Source: Pradoshia eiseniae (GTDB taxonomy: Bacteria > Bacillota > Bacilli > Bacillales > Pradoshiaceae). Taken from it: a stretch of DNA of 64,000 nucleotides. The notes beneath the pieces are model-generated. The model did not search any database. It worked only from the letters and a program-made list of their open reading frames with translations, and was not told where the DNA came from. The stretch spans positions 186,001 to 250,000 of the forward strand of contig NZ_PKOZ01000002.1 in assembly GCF_002946355.1 (NCBI RefSeq), given 5' to 3'. Below are positions 43,508 through 51,182 of the stretch, piece after piece; the first letter of the stretch is position 1, and each line of letters begins with the position of its first letter. A program made the translations under genes and the position numbers.

Positions 43508-44389
43508 ATGAAGCATAAATGGATTTGGATCACCGCTCTTATTATCCTTATCGCGACGATCCTCTTCATCCCAATTTACAAGGCCTATCAATCCATATCG
43601 GACCCTCTTGCACAAAGGCAATCAGATCTTCGAGATAAGATGCTCCAATTAGAGGACAGGGATCCATTCTCCGTCCTCCTGCTCGGTGTAGATGATGACG
43701 GGGAGGTGCGAAGAAGCGCCGGAACAATCATGGTGCTGACCGTCAACCCAACGCTCCAGTCAATCAAGCTTCTCCATATTCCGCGAGAAACGCGTGTTAA
43801 CATTCCAGGGCAAGACCAGCCTGATAAACTCAATCATGCCTACAAGACAGGAGGAGTGGAGCTGATGATGGAGACGGTGGAAGGGTTCATGAAGATTCCG
43901 ATTGATTATTTCGTCAAGATTAATATGGAGGGAGTAGAGGAGGTCGTGGATGCGATGGGCGGCATAACGATGGAGAATAAGAAAGCCTTCTCCTATGAGG
44001 GCTATCATTTCCCGACCGGGAGAATCAGCCTGAATGGGAAGCAGGCGCTTGCCTATATTCGCATGCGGACGCTCGGAGAGAATGGTGAGGAGGAGCGGCA
44101 GGAGCGCCAGCGCAAAGTCATTGAGGAAGTCATCCGCACAGGAGCGGACCTGCAATCGCTGACCCACTATGATAAAATCGCGACCGCCCTCATGAATAAT
44201 GTGAAGACGAACTTCACTATCAAGGAAATGTTTCAAATTAAGCAAAACTATCGCGATGCCCTTGATCATATAGACAGCATAAATATGCAAGGGTCTGCAA
44301 AGAAAATTAATGGCGTCTATTATGAGGTCATTGATGATGCTGATTTAAAAAAAGTTTCAAAAATATTACAAAAACATCTAGATTATTAA
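43508..44389 (+). CDS. LytR-CpsA-Psr (LCP) family protein
   Basis: 293 residues: N-terminal membrane helix (5-25) and an external LCP domain (PFSVLLLGVDDDGEVRR, HIPRETRVNIPG, KLNHAYKTGG, FVKINMEGVEEVVDAMGGI, LNGKQALAYIRMR). LCP enzymes attach wall teichoic acid or other glycopolymers to peptidoglycan. Odd point: the usual RSDTxM segment reads RRSAGTIM, so the conserved Asp after Ser is not evident. Divergent from ywqB. Confidence 0.88.
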   Translation: MKHKWIWITALIILIATILFIPIYKAYQSISDPLAQRQSDLRDKMLQLEDRDPFSVLLLGVDDDGEVRRSAGTIMVLTVNPTLQSIKLLHIPRETRVNIPGQDQPDKLNHAYKTGGVELMMETVEGFMKIPIDYFVKINMEGVEEVVDAMGGITMENKKAFSYEGYHFPTGRISLNGKQALAYIRMRTLGENGEEERQERQRKVIEEVIRTGADLQSLTHYDKIATALMNNVKTNFTIKEMFQIKQNYRDALDHIDSINMQGSAKKINGVYYEVIDDADLKKVSKILQKHLDY

Positions 44390-44588
44390 ACCGTAAATAG
44401 GTACAATAGAGAAAGTATAAAATATTCATATAGGAATATTCCTCGAGTTATAAAAAAGGATGAAAACATGAGTAATCCTGTATGAATATGCAAAAAAACA
44501 TCGGATTTCCTGGCATACTGGCCTGACCACCTACTTGCTAATCCTGTTAGACTGGTTACAAATAGGAAATGAAGGAGGCTGGGCATCA

Positions 44589-44921
44589 ATGGAATTGAAT
44601 GTAAGAGTATTGCCAAAGTTTATTGATGGTGAATGTTCAATTGAATTCTCGTTCTTTTTTGATCAAGCGGATATGAAGATAGGGGAAGCCGTCATCCTAA
44701 CCTGTGAGGAGGAGATGGATGCTCAATTAATTGAAGAAGAGCCCATTTTGAATCCGAAGAAGCGTAAGCGTCATTATCCTAAGATTGCCTTTGTCACTGA
44801 CCTTGTCGTCATGGAAGGACATAAACCAGCCGCTATGAACGAAATCAAGAAATTCCTGAACGTCATCGGAATCCACAACATCCGATATCGAGAGAACAAC
44901 CGTATTGCCGCAATGGCATAA
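44589..44921 (+). CDS. Hypothetical protein (110 aa)
   Basis: MELNVRVLPKFIDGECSIEF starts a soluble, mixed-charge protein with PKKRKRHYP in the middle. AAGGAGG at 44572-44578 sets ATG 44589. No family recognised; followed by a terminator, so probably monocistronic. Confidence 0.6.
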   Translation: MELNVRVLPKFIDGECSIEFSFFFDQADMKIGEAVILTCEEEMDAQLIEEEPILNPKKRKRHYPKIAFVTDLVVMEGHKPAAMNEIKKFLNVIGIHNIRYRENNRIAAMA

Positions 44922-44937
44922 ACTATATAACAGAACG

Positions 44938-44979
44938 AAAGACCAAATTCAGCGCAAGGCTCTGGATTTGGTCTTTTTT
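44938..44979 (+). terminator. Terminator after the 110-aa gene
   Basis: AAAGACCAAAT / ATTTGGTCTTT, perfect 11-base stem with a long loop, then Ts. Confidence 0.8.
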
Positions 44980-45074
44980 CATTTAGTAAATCGCCTGTAT
45001 GGTTAAATATGACTATAATTACACTATTATGATATATTTGTAATGATTTCATAATTATTTATAGGAGGATATTC

Positions 45075-47276
45075 ATGAGGAAAATTTTCATGGCTTTTTT
45101 AGGGGTAGTTTTATTATTGTCGATGATTAATCCCGCATATAACAATAATATTGGAGAGGCAGCAACAGATAACGGTGAAACAAAGGGCAAAGCAATCCCA
45201 TTAACGTTACCCACCAAGATAGAAGGTAATCTCGAGGATTATGGTTCACGTTATTACAAGGCTACGATACCTGACAATGGGGAGCTTACCATTTCTGTGT
45301 CAAATATGCCGGAGTCATCCGAAATATATGTATGGGATGAGGATTTTGAGCACATTATAGCTATCTTGGAATCAGATGATGGAACAGGAACTGTGAAGAC
45401 ATCGATGGGTTTAGCAAAGGGGAAAGTTATCTATATTGTGATTGAAGCATATGAAGAGCCCTTTAAGTATGATATTCAGTTAGATTTTAAGGCAAAGGCT
45501 AATTTAGAGAAAGAACCGAATGATACTATTGTCAGTTCTCAACAACTAAATCTAAATACGATAACGAGTGGCTATTTAAAAGAAAATAGTGACTATAGCG
45601 ACCATTATAAATTTATCCTGACGAAGCCAGGCAAAGTAACGGTTAAATTGAGCAATTCCAAGCAAGGGGAACTTTATCTTGGATTAACGAATGTGGATGA
45701 GGATGATTATGATTATTTATTCACTAATCCACTAAAAAGTGGGACAACCAACATGGAGATTGGATTGCCAGCTGGAACGTATTATATGAGCGTTTCAAAT
45801 AATTCTGATTCCAATGAACTAATTTCTTATCAATTAGAGCTGAATTTCACACCGGGCACTAATTATGAGACGGAATCAAATGATAAGAAGGCAGAAGCGG
45901 ATCCTATTAAACTTAATTCAAATTATCAAGGATTTAATTCCAGCCGATATGATAATGATGTGTATACATTTACATTGACAAAGAAGGAAAAATTAAAGTT
46001 CAGTGTGAGTAATACAGTCGACTATTTATCAGTGGAAAATGGTGAAAAAGAACTGAATTATTTATTCCCATCTGATACGGTATCCGGTACTGCAACCAAA
46101 ACAATGGAGCTAGTGCCAGACACTTACTATGTGAGGATTGATGGTAGAGCACATACCGCTTACAATTTAAAAATCCAAACCATAACACCAACTCTCTCTA
46201 CCAGCAAAATCACCGTAAAAAATAATTACGGAAAAAATGATACGGTAACAGTTAGTGGTATTCAAAAAGGGAATCAAATTAAGGTGTATGACAAGAGCAG
46301 CGGAGGTAAATTATTAGCTAGCCAAACATCTGCTGGCACATCCACAGCTCTTTCTATTAAGCAACTTGGTCAAAAGGCTGGGAAGATCTATGTAACGAAT
46401 ACCCAATCCGGTTATTTAGAAAGTTCGAGAACGGCAGTTTCCTATAAAGCAGAGCCATCAGCTCCCTTGAAAACAACACAAGTAAAAATAACGAATAACC
46501 GTACTAGTCAGGATGTTATTGCAGTGAGCGGTATCAAAAAAGGAGACACCGTCAAGGTATACGACAAAGCAAGTGGCGGCAAATTGCTCGTGAGCAAAAA
46601 TGCAACAGGCACCTCACTTAATCTAACTGTAAAGCAGCTAAGTCAAACAGCAGGAAAGATCTATGTAACGAATACCCAATCCGGTTATTTAGAAAGTTCG
46701 AGAACGGCAGTTTCCTATAAAGCAGAGCCATCAGCTCCCTTGAAAACAACACAAGTAAAAATAACGAATAACCGTACTAGTCAGGATGTTATTACAGTGA
46801 GCGGTATCAAAAAAGGAGACAACATTAAGGTATATGATAAAGCAAGTGGTGGCAAATTACTCGTGAGCAAAAAAGCAACAGGCACCTCACTTAATCTGAC
46901 TGTAAAGCAGCTTACTCAAAAAGCAGGGAAGGTCTACGTAAGTGTCACAAAGACAGGATTGCTTGAAAGTTCAAGAGTGGGAGTCTCCTATAAGGCAGAG
47001 CCATCAGCACCGCTAAAGGCCAGTCAATTAACCATAAAGAATAATAAAGGCAAATCAGATACCATCACTGTAAAAAGCATTCAAAAAGGTGATACGATTA
47101 AGGTTTATACCAAAGCAAGTGGCGGTAAACTGCTTGTTTCCAAGAAATCAGCCGGAACATCCACAACTCTTTCTGTTAAACAACTAGGGAAGAACGCAGG
47201 CAGTGTTTATATCTCGGTGACCAAGAGCGGTTTACTTGAGAGTTCCAAAGTAAAGGCGTCATTCAAGAAGGAATAG
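45075..47276 (+). CDS. Secreted surface protein with PPC-like domains and four C-terminal repeats
   Basis: 733 residues. Signal peptide (1-30, cleavage near GEAAT). Residues about 35-370 contain three bacterial pre-peptidase C-terminal-like beta-sandwiches (NGELTISVSN, EKEPNDT, YETESNDKKAE, DNDVYTFTL). From about 375 there are four ~91-residue repeats of the form TVKNNxGKxDTITVxxIxKG, IKVYDKASGGKLLVSK and LESSRxxVSYKAEPSAPLK. No enzyme domain, LPXTG or S-layer motif seen. Perhaps an adhesin or matrix protein; function inferred only from architecture. Confidence 0.75.
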   Translation: MRKIFMAFLGVVLLLSMINPAYNNNIGEAATDNGETKGKAIPLTLPTKIEGNLEDYGSRYYKATIPDNGELTISVSNMPESSEIYVWDEDFEHIIAILESDDGTGTVKTSMGLAKGKVIYIVIEAYEEPFKYDIQLDFKAKANLEKEPNDTIVSSQQLNLNTITSGYLKENSDYSDHYKFILTKPGKVTVKLSNSKQGELYLGLTNVDEDDYDYLFTNPLKSGTTNMEIGLPAGTYYMSVSNNSDSNELISYQLELNFTPGTNYETESNDKKAEADPIKLNSNYQGFNSSRYDNDVYTFTLTKKEKLKFSVSNTVDYLSVENGEKELNYLFPSDTVSGTATKTMELVPDTYYVRIDGRAHTAYNLKIQTITPTLSTSKITVKNNYGKNDTVTVSGIQKGNQIKVYDKSSGGKLLASQTSAGTSTALSIKQLGQKAGKIYVTNTQSGYLESSRTAVSYKAEPSAPLKTTQVKITNNRTSQDVIAVSGIKKGDTVKVYDKASGGKLLVSKNATGTSLNLTVKQLSQTAGKIYVTNTQSGYLESSRTAVSYKAEPSAPLKTTQVKITNNRTSQDVITVSGIKKGDNIKVYDKASGGKLLVSKKATGTSLNLTVKQLTQKAGKVYVSVTKTGLLESSRVGVSYKAEPSAPLKASQLTIKNNKGKSDTITVKSIQKGDTIKVYTKASGGKLLVSKKSAGTSTTLSVKQLGKNAGSVYISVTKSGLLESSKVKASFKKE
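46385..46930 (+). repeat. Two adjacent 273-bp near-identical repeats in the surface-protein gene
   Basis: The unit beginning GATCTATGTAACGAATACCC at 46385 recurs at 46658. The first ~135 bases of each copy are essentially identical, including third positions, indicating a recent duplication or conversion. Confidence 0.85.
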
Positions 47277-47286
47277 ATTCATACAG

Positions 47287-47320
47287 GCCGTCATTCAGGT
47301 CATTAGACTTGAATGACGGC
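47287..47320 (+). terminator. Terminator after the surface-protein gene
   Basis: GCCGTCATTCAGGT / ACTTGAATGACGGC stem (one G-U), 6-base loop, followed by CATTTTGAT. Its last two bases are also the start of the 44-bp palindrome. Confidence 0.75.
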
Positions 47321-47362
47321 CATTTTGATATTAATCAATCGATTGATTAATATCAAAATGGC
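47319..47362. promoter_or_regulatory. Perfect 44-bp palindrome
   Basis: Twenty-two bases on each side of 47340/47341 are exact reverse complements. The centre reads TTAATCAATCGATTGATTAA (47331-47350). It lies 66 bases before the VanZ-like gene. A second copy of the central 20-mer with one change is at 50670-50689. Could be a large operator or a structured RNA. Confidence 0.7.
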
Positions 47363-47427
47363 AATAATGGGTAAATGTCGGAACAAACTCATTTACGATA
47401 GGAGGAAATTCCTATAGGATAGACATT

Positions 47428-47934
47428 ATGAATAATTTAACTAAAAAGCTTATCGTACGTATTGTCTTTGCCTTAATGATTATCGGGGTCATTTTCTATT
47501 CCTCATCCCAGCCATATTCAAAGCAAAATATTCAGCCACTTATCAGCGAAAAGCTGGAGATTCCTGAACCGATCGTGTCCCTGCTTTCTAAGGTGGAGTT
47601 TACTTATGCCGGCCATATCATCAGCGTGGAGACGAAAGGAATTCCTGGCCTGATTGAGTTCTTCATTCGGAAGGGAGCCCATTTCAGTATTTATTTCGTC
47701 CTTGCAATTGCCGTTGCGAGTGTTATTCATCTTTGGATGAAGAAGAAGCCGCTGAAGCTTGCGGCCATGACAATGCTTTTTGTATTCCTATATGCCTGTT
47801 CGGATGAGTGGCACCAATCCTTTAATGGAGAGCGGACACCGCTCTTTCAGGATGTGATGATTGATACGGTTGGCGGGATGTTTGGGGTGGCAATCTATCT
47901 TTGGTGGAGCAGGAGAAGGACTAGAAATATCTAA
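47428..47934 (+). CDS. VanZ-like family membrane protein
   Basis: 168 residues with four membrane segments. The VanZ pattern is present: RKGAHFSIYFVLAIA and SDEWHQSFNGERTPLFQDVMIDTVGG. Family members confer low-level teicoplanin resistance in enterococci, but the role of Bacillus homologues is generally unknown. The ribosome site close to ATG is weak (AGGAT); AGGAGG is 20 or more bases upstream. Confidence 0.85.
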   Translation: MNNLTKKLIVRIVFALMIIGVIFYSSSQPYSKQNIQPLISEKLEIPEPIVSLLSKVEFTYAGHIISVETKGIPGLIEFFIRKGAHFSIYFVLAIAVASVIHLWMKKKPLKLAAMTMLFVFLYACSDEWHQSFNGERTPLFQDVMIDTVGGMFGVAIYLWWSRRRTRNI

Positions 47935-48065
47935 ATAGGGATATAGAATAAACTTGCTCTTTTAAAGGATGTATTTTTTTATCCTGGCCTTCCTGAAAAT
48001 AATCAGCCGGTAGGGGCTTTAACCAAGCCCTGCTAAATTAAACATGAATTTCTAATACGAAAACA

Positions 48066-48096
48066 AAAACGATCACATAGGATGATCGTTTTTTTG
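48066..48096. terminator. Bidirectional terminator between the VanZ-like and regulator genes
   Basis: AAAAACGATCA / TGATCGTTTTT perfect stem with a 7-base loop. It overlaps the stop codon of the minus-strand regulator. Confidence 0.8.
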
Positions 48097-48984
48097 TCGT
48101 TCAATTTCTTCCAAGAGGATTTCCTTGCCTTTCTCTAATATAGACAAATAGTTTTTATCCTCAATTAATTCAAATATGATTACAGCTTTATTTAAATAAG
48201 ACAGCGCATTTTCCAATTGATTAAGTCTTTCGTAGTTGTAGCATATTTGATAATGCAATTCCCCTAATGGATAGAGGTTGTCCTTTGATAAACAATACTT
48301 AATGCCTTTATGACAGTAGTAATTAGACTCTTCATAGTTTTCAAGCATGCTATATACTCTTGCTAAATTATAATAAAGTCTCGGCAAGATAGTATTATCA
48401 CTAATAAAGACAAGTTGCTCTAAGTTTTCAAGAGCTCCGAGAAAAATATCAATAGCCTCTTGTGTTCTACCGTCTTCTGAATAGATGGAACCGACTGCTA
48501 TGAGAATTTCGATTTCCCTTTCTGTCCATACCTTATTATTTGTATGGGTAAGTTGTATTGCTTCCCATAGAATTTTAATGCCTTTATCAGGATTCTTATA
48601 TACAGCATGTTCACATAATCCTTTATGCCATAGAATCATTTGGTAATGTCGGTTATTTTGCGTAAATAGAGGATTCTTTTCTTCTATCTTAATTATTCGC
48701 TCCATCTCGACAAATTGGAGGCTTCTTCTTGCTAATCTAAGTTGCCGAAATACTTCATTAACATAATCGATCCTTGGAGTAGATCCAATCTCAAAGAAAT
48801 AGTTTACATCCACTCCAAGCTTTTGGGATATTAAATATAATGTATTTGCATATGGGAAGACGTCGCCTTTTTCTATCTTACTGATTTGGGCTTGGGTACA
48901 TATACCCTCCGCTAATTCTTCCTGTGATAGTTTTAATGATTTTCTAAGCTCTCTAATCCTTTGTCCAATAATAGAAAAATCCAT
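48073..48984 (-). CDS. PlcR-like HTH/TPR transcriptional regulator (RNPP type)
   Basis: 303 residues. N-terminal XRE helix-turn-helix (LSQEELAEGICTQAQISKIEKG, about 19-40) and a long all-helical C-terminal part with TPR-like units (about 75-300; e.g. LYYNLARVYSMLENYEESNYY). The layout and the wording of the HTH resemble B. cereus PlcR, which binds the imported pheromone PapR through its TPRs. GGGAGG, 7 bases before ATG, sets the start. It is divergent from a gene for a repeat-containing exported peptide precursor, its probable ligand source (inference). Confidence 0.85.
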   Translation of the reverse strand: MDFSIIGQRIRELRKSLKLSQEELAEGICTQAQISKIEKGDVFPYANTLYLISQKLGVDVNYFFEIGSTPRIDYVNEVFRQLRLARRSLQFVEMERIIKIEEKNPLFTQNNRHYQMILWHKGLCEHAVYKNPDKGIKILWEAIQLTHTNNKVWTEREIEILIAVGSIYSEDGRTQEAIDIFLGALENLEQLVFISDNTILPRLYYNLARVYSMLENYEESNYYCHKGIKYCLSKDNLYPLGELHYQICYNYERLNQLENALSYLNKAVIIFELIEDKNYLSILEKGKEILLEEIERQKNDHPM

Positions 48985-49121
48985 TCCTGACCTCCCTCTC
49001 TGAAAATATGCCTAAAGTTATATTTAAGTCTATACGCTTACGTTTTAAGTAGGAATTAATATATTTTGAATCAAAAGTCCTTGCTTTTTGAATTTCAATG
49101 TTTTTATATAATGTGATTAAA

Positions 49122-49153
49122 TGGAAATATACAATATATATTCCAATTATACT
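49122..49153 (+). promoter_or_regulatory. Dyad operator and -10 box of the peptide-precursor gene
   Basis: TGGAA (49122-49126) and TTCCA (49141-49145) are separated by 14 AT-only-plus-one bases with further symmetry (ATATA/TATAT). It occupies the -35 region of TATACT (49148-49153), the position expected for an activator-dependent promoter; no good -35 is present. A TATAAT at 49107-49112 is an alternative. PlcR boxes (TATGNAWWWWTNCATA) are of similar size but different sequence. Confidence 0.5.
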
Positions 49154-49184
49154 CTCGATTTAGAGAATGAAAAGGAGAATTTAA

Positions 49185-49544
49185 ATGAAAAAGAAAATGA
49201 AGATTCTAAGCTTTAGTCTTTTGGGTGTAGCAGTTTTAGCTTCAATACTAACATTTGCTCCTAAAGATAATTCAGTTGATACAGCCGAAGCGATTCCATT
49301 CCCGCCACGTATGTTGAATGTAGGGAACGAAGTAGCTGAAGCGATTCCATTCCCGCCACGTATGTTGAATGTAGGGAACGAAGTAGCTGAAGCGATTCCA
49401 TTCCCGCCACGTATGTTGAATGTAGGGAACGAAGTAGCCGAAGCAATTCCATTCCCGCCACGTATGCTGAATGTAGGGAACGAAGTAGCTGAAGCGATTC
49501 CATTCCCGCCACGTATGCTAAGCGTTGGCAATTCAGTAGTGTAA
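49185..49544 (+). CDS. Exported precursor with five tandem pheromone-like repeats
   Basis: 119 residues. A Sec-type signal peptide (lysines 2-6, hydrophobic 7-25, FAPKDNS) is followed by five tandem 17-residue units AEAIPFPPRMLNVGNEV (residues 34-118) and a final Val. The last copy reads LSVGNSV at its end. The core AEAIPFPPRML is invariant in all five. AIPFPP is reminiscent of PapR7 (ADLPFEF). AAAGGAG at 49171-49177 precedes ATG. Divergent from the PlcR-like gene. Likely cleaved outside the cell to a short signal; the mature peptide cannot be fixed from sequence. It could instead be a secreted repeat peptide of other function. Confidence 0.75.
   Translation: MKKKMKILSFSLLGVAVLASILTFAPKDNSVDTAEAIPFPPRMLNVGNEVAEAIPFPPRMLNVGNEVAEAIPFPPRMLNVGNEVAEAIPFPPRMLNVGNEVAEAIPFPPRMLSVGNSVV
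49284..49538 (+). repeat. Five tandem 51-bp coding repeats
   Basis: Copies begin at 49284, 49335, 49386, 49437 and 49488. Among copies 1-4 the only changes are gcc/gct, gcg/gca (Ala) and ttg/ctg (Leu), all silent. Copy 5 diverges only in its last six codons plus a silent Leu change. Confidence 0.95.
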
Positions 49545-49612
49545 AACCACAACAGTACGACATTCTTAATATTTGCAGACTGAATAGTTATTATATTCTA
49601 AATGTATAAGAG

Positions 49613-49636
49613 CAGGAGATCGGGCAGGTCTTCTGT
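49613..49636 (+). terminator. Probable terminator of the precursor gene
   Basis: CAGGAGA / TCTTCTG stem (one G-U), 9-base loop, followed by T6. Confidence 0.55.
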
Positions 49637-49783
49637 TTTTTATTTGTATTTAAATAGAATAAAACCTATATCCATCTTAACTATACGCATTCTTCCCCTC
49701 AATTTCGTGAGATTTTTTACTCATTTCATGTAGAAATTTAATATTTAATACAAAATGAATTGTATACTCAGGTTATATCCATT

Positions 49784-49818
49784 AAAAAGAGCAGCTGTGA
49801 AAATCAGCTGCTACTTTT
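49784..49818. terminator. Bidirectional terminator downstream of the TcaA-like gene
   Basis: AGCAGCTG / CAGCTGCT stem, 7-base loop, with A5 upstream and T5 downstream; overlaps the stop of the minus-strand gene. Confidence 0.8.
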
Positions 49819-50494
49819 TGTCTTTATTGGTTTGGAGAGTAATGTCCTCGGCTTGGAGATCAAGGGTGATTTCTTGATCGGTGTTCCAAAGGGTGACGGT
49901 TTCGGTTTTCTTGATTTCTTTGTCCTTTTGCTTGGAGGTTGCTTCTACCATGTATTCTCCAGGGAGAAGCGGGCCGACTGTTTTATCGCAATCTTTTTGG
50001 CTTGTATGGGTGACTTTTTGGCCATTGATTTTGATTACGGCGTCCTGTGTGTTTGTACAGACAGTCAGGTAGACAGGGTCAATTTCAATGGAGTAGGTGT
50101 CTGGCAGGATGAAATTTTGGTTCTTTTTAAGGGTTAAGAAGCCTTCAATTTTCTCAGTGGATTTGGTATTGCTTGCCGCGACGCCAGCTTCCTCATCATA
50201 ATATCTGGATTGCTCCTGCAGGATGGTTATTAGTGATTCCAGGTATTCAGGATTCTCATGGAGGTAGTTTATGAGTGCTTTCGTATCCTTCTCGTCAATT
50301 TGGAGATTTTGATCTGAGGAGGTCAGCACTTTGGATAGCGTTTCGCTGTTTTGCTGTTTGAATGCTAGCTCCACCTGATGGATTAGGGTATCCTTGTCAG
50401 GCGGCCGGCTAATCAGATAGAGAGGTATACAGATAAGAAGAATAGAAGCAATTATAAGGCCTATTTGGAGTTTCCTCAATGGAGATTTTCTCAA
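49811..50494 (-). CDS. TcaA/YvbJ-like membrane-anchored protein
   Basis: 227 residues: basic N terminus, one membrane helix (about 11-28) and an external part with an NTF2-like helical segment (HQVELAFKQQNSETLSKVL) and a PEGA-like beta domain (VGPLLPGEYMVEATSK). It resembles the membrane-external part of TcaA-type proteins but lacks an N-terminal zinc ribbon. Function unknown. The 20-bp palindrome at 50670-50689 is in its upstream region. Confidence 0.6.
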   Translation of the reverse strand: MRKSPLRKLQIGLIIASILLICIPLYLISRPPDKDTLIHQVELAFKQQNSETLSKVLTSSDQNLQIDEKDTKALINYLHENPEYLESLITILQEQSRYYDEEAGVAASNTKSTEKIEGFLTLKKNQNFILPDTYSIEIDPVYLTVCTNTQDAVIKINGQKVTHTSQKDCDKTVGPLLPGEYMVEATSKQKDKEIKKTETVTLWNTDQEITLDLQAEDITLQTNKDKK

Positions 50495-50669
50495 TTTCCG
50501 TTCACCGCCTTTAGGTATAGGTAATTCGTATGACTCCTCTTTATTTACTATATCGGAAAATAGATTTGGAATTCAATTAATATCAACAAGCCACTGGATT
50601 TTTTAATGAAATTGGCCAGACCAGTTAATTCCTTCTATATAGTCTATTGTCCTCATACCCTTTATAGAC

Positions 50670-50689
50670 TTAATCAATCGTTTGATTAA
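50670..50689. promoter_or_regulatory. 20-bp palindrome matching the one at 47331-47350
   Basis: TTAATCAATCGTTTGATTAA differs at one central base from the core of the 44-bp palindrome. Lies 176 bases upstream of the TcaA-like gene start. Candidate operator shared with the VanZ-like gene. Confidence 0.55.
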
Positions 50690-50699
50690 CAAAAAGCAT

Positions 50700-50723
50700 A
50701 AAAAAAACACCCGCCTCGGCGAG
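50700..50723 (-). terminator. Minus-strand terminator of the 29-aa ORF unit
   Basis: On the minus strand, CTCGC / GCGGG (one wobble) with a CGAG tetraloop, then GTGT8. Confidence 0.55.
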
Positions 50724-50810
50724 TTGTTCAAATCAATGCTATTACCGTGGAGAAATAAGGGGAAAAAGGTTGTGGGCATCTTCTATAGGGGATTTTAGAA
50801 ATGAAAGGAA

Positions 50811-50900
50811 TCAAGCTGAGCGGCGTTTGCTAATGGCCGTTAGAATAAATAATTTTTCTTGTTTGGAAAGCATCTTCCAGCTGCCTGCGCGGATTTTCAT
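50811..50900 (-). CDS. Possible 29-residue peptide gene
   Basis: AAAAAAGGAGGCGGAACTC immediately before ATG 50900 is one of the best ribosome sites in the window. The product starts MKIRAGSWKMLSKQEKLFIL and ends ISKRRSA, basic and possibly amphipathic. A terminator lies about 90 bases downstream on the same strand. No family recognised. Confidence 0.45.
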   Translation of the reverse strand: MKIRAGSWKMLSKQEKLFILTAISKRRSA

Positions 50901-51167
50901 GAGTTCCGCCTCCTTTTTTAAAAATTTGTACTCTCTATATACCGTAAAACCCCTTTCTTGAAACAAAACAAATACCTACAAAAAGAGGGGGATAGCGTAT
51001 CATTAAACAGCATGCGTTAGGATACGATAGGGAATGGTGTAAAAAGGAAGCGTATCGGTGAGGGATGTCGATGAAAAAATATTAAATGAGGCGTACAAAT
51101 GGGTTAATTCGAAGGAATAATTGTTTAGGGTCAAGTAGTATAGTTGGTAAAGGCGAGTATGCTATAA
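50901..51167. other. Intergenic region
   Basis: Beyond the upstream region of the 29-aa ORF I see no gene or clear element here. Confidence 0.35.
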
Positions 51168-51182
51168 AAAAGGAGCAGGATT

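Noticed and set aside
49284-49538. Tandem 51-bp repeats as a CRISPR array or satellite
   Set aside because: There are no unique spacers, the repeats keep the reading frame, and variation is silent; they are coding repeats.
49181-49563. Minus-strand frames across the pheromone repeats
   Set aside because: A 51-bp repeat (a multiple of 3) leaves every frame open if one unit has no stop; no ribosome site is present and synonymous variation fits only the plus frame.
50770-50961. 63-codon plus frame near the 29-aa ORF
   Set aside because: No ribosome site; the minus strand has a strong site and terminator instead.
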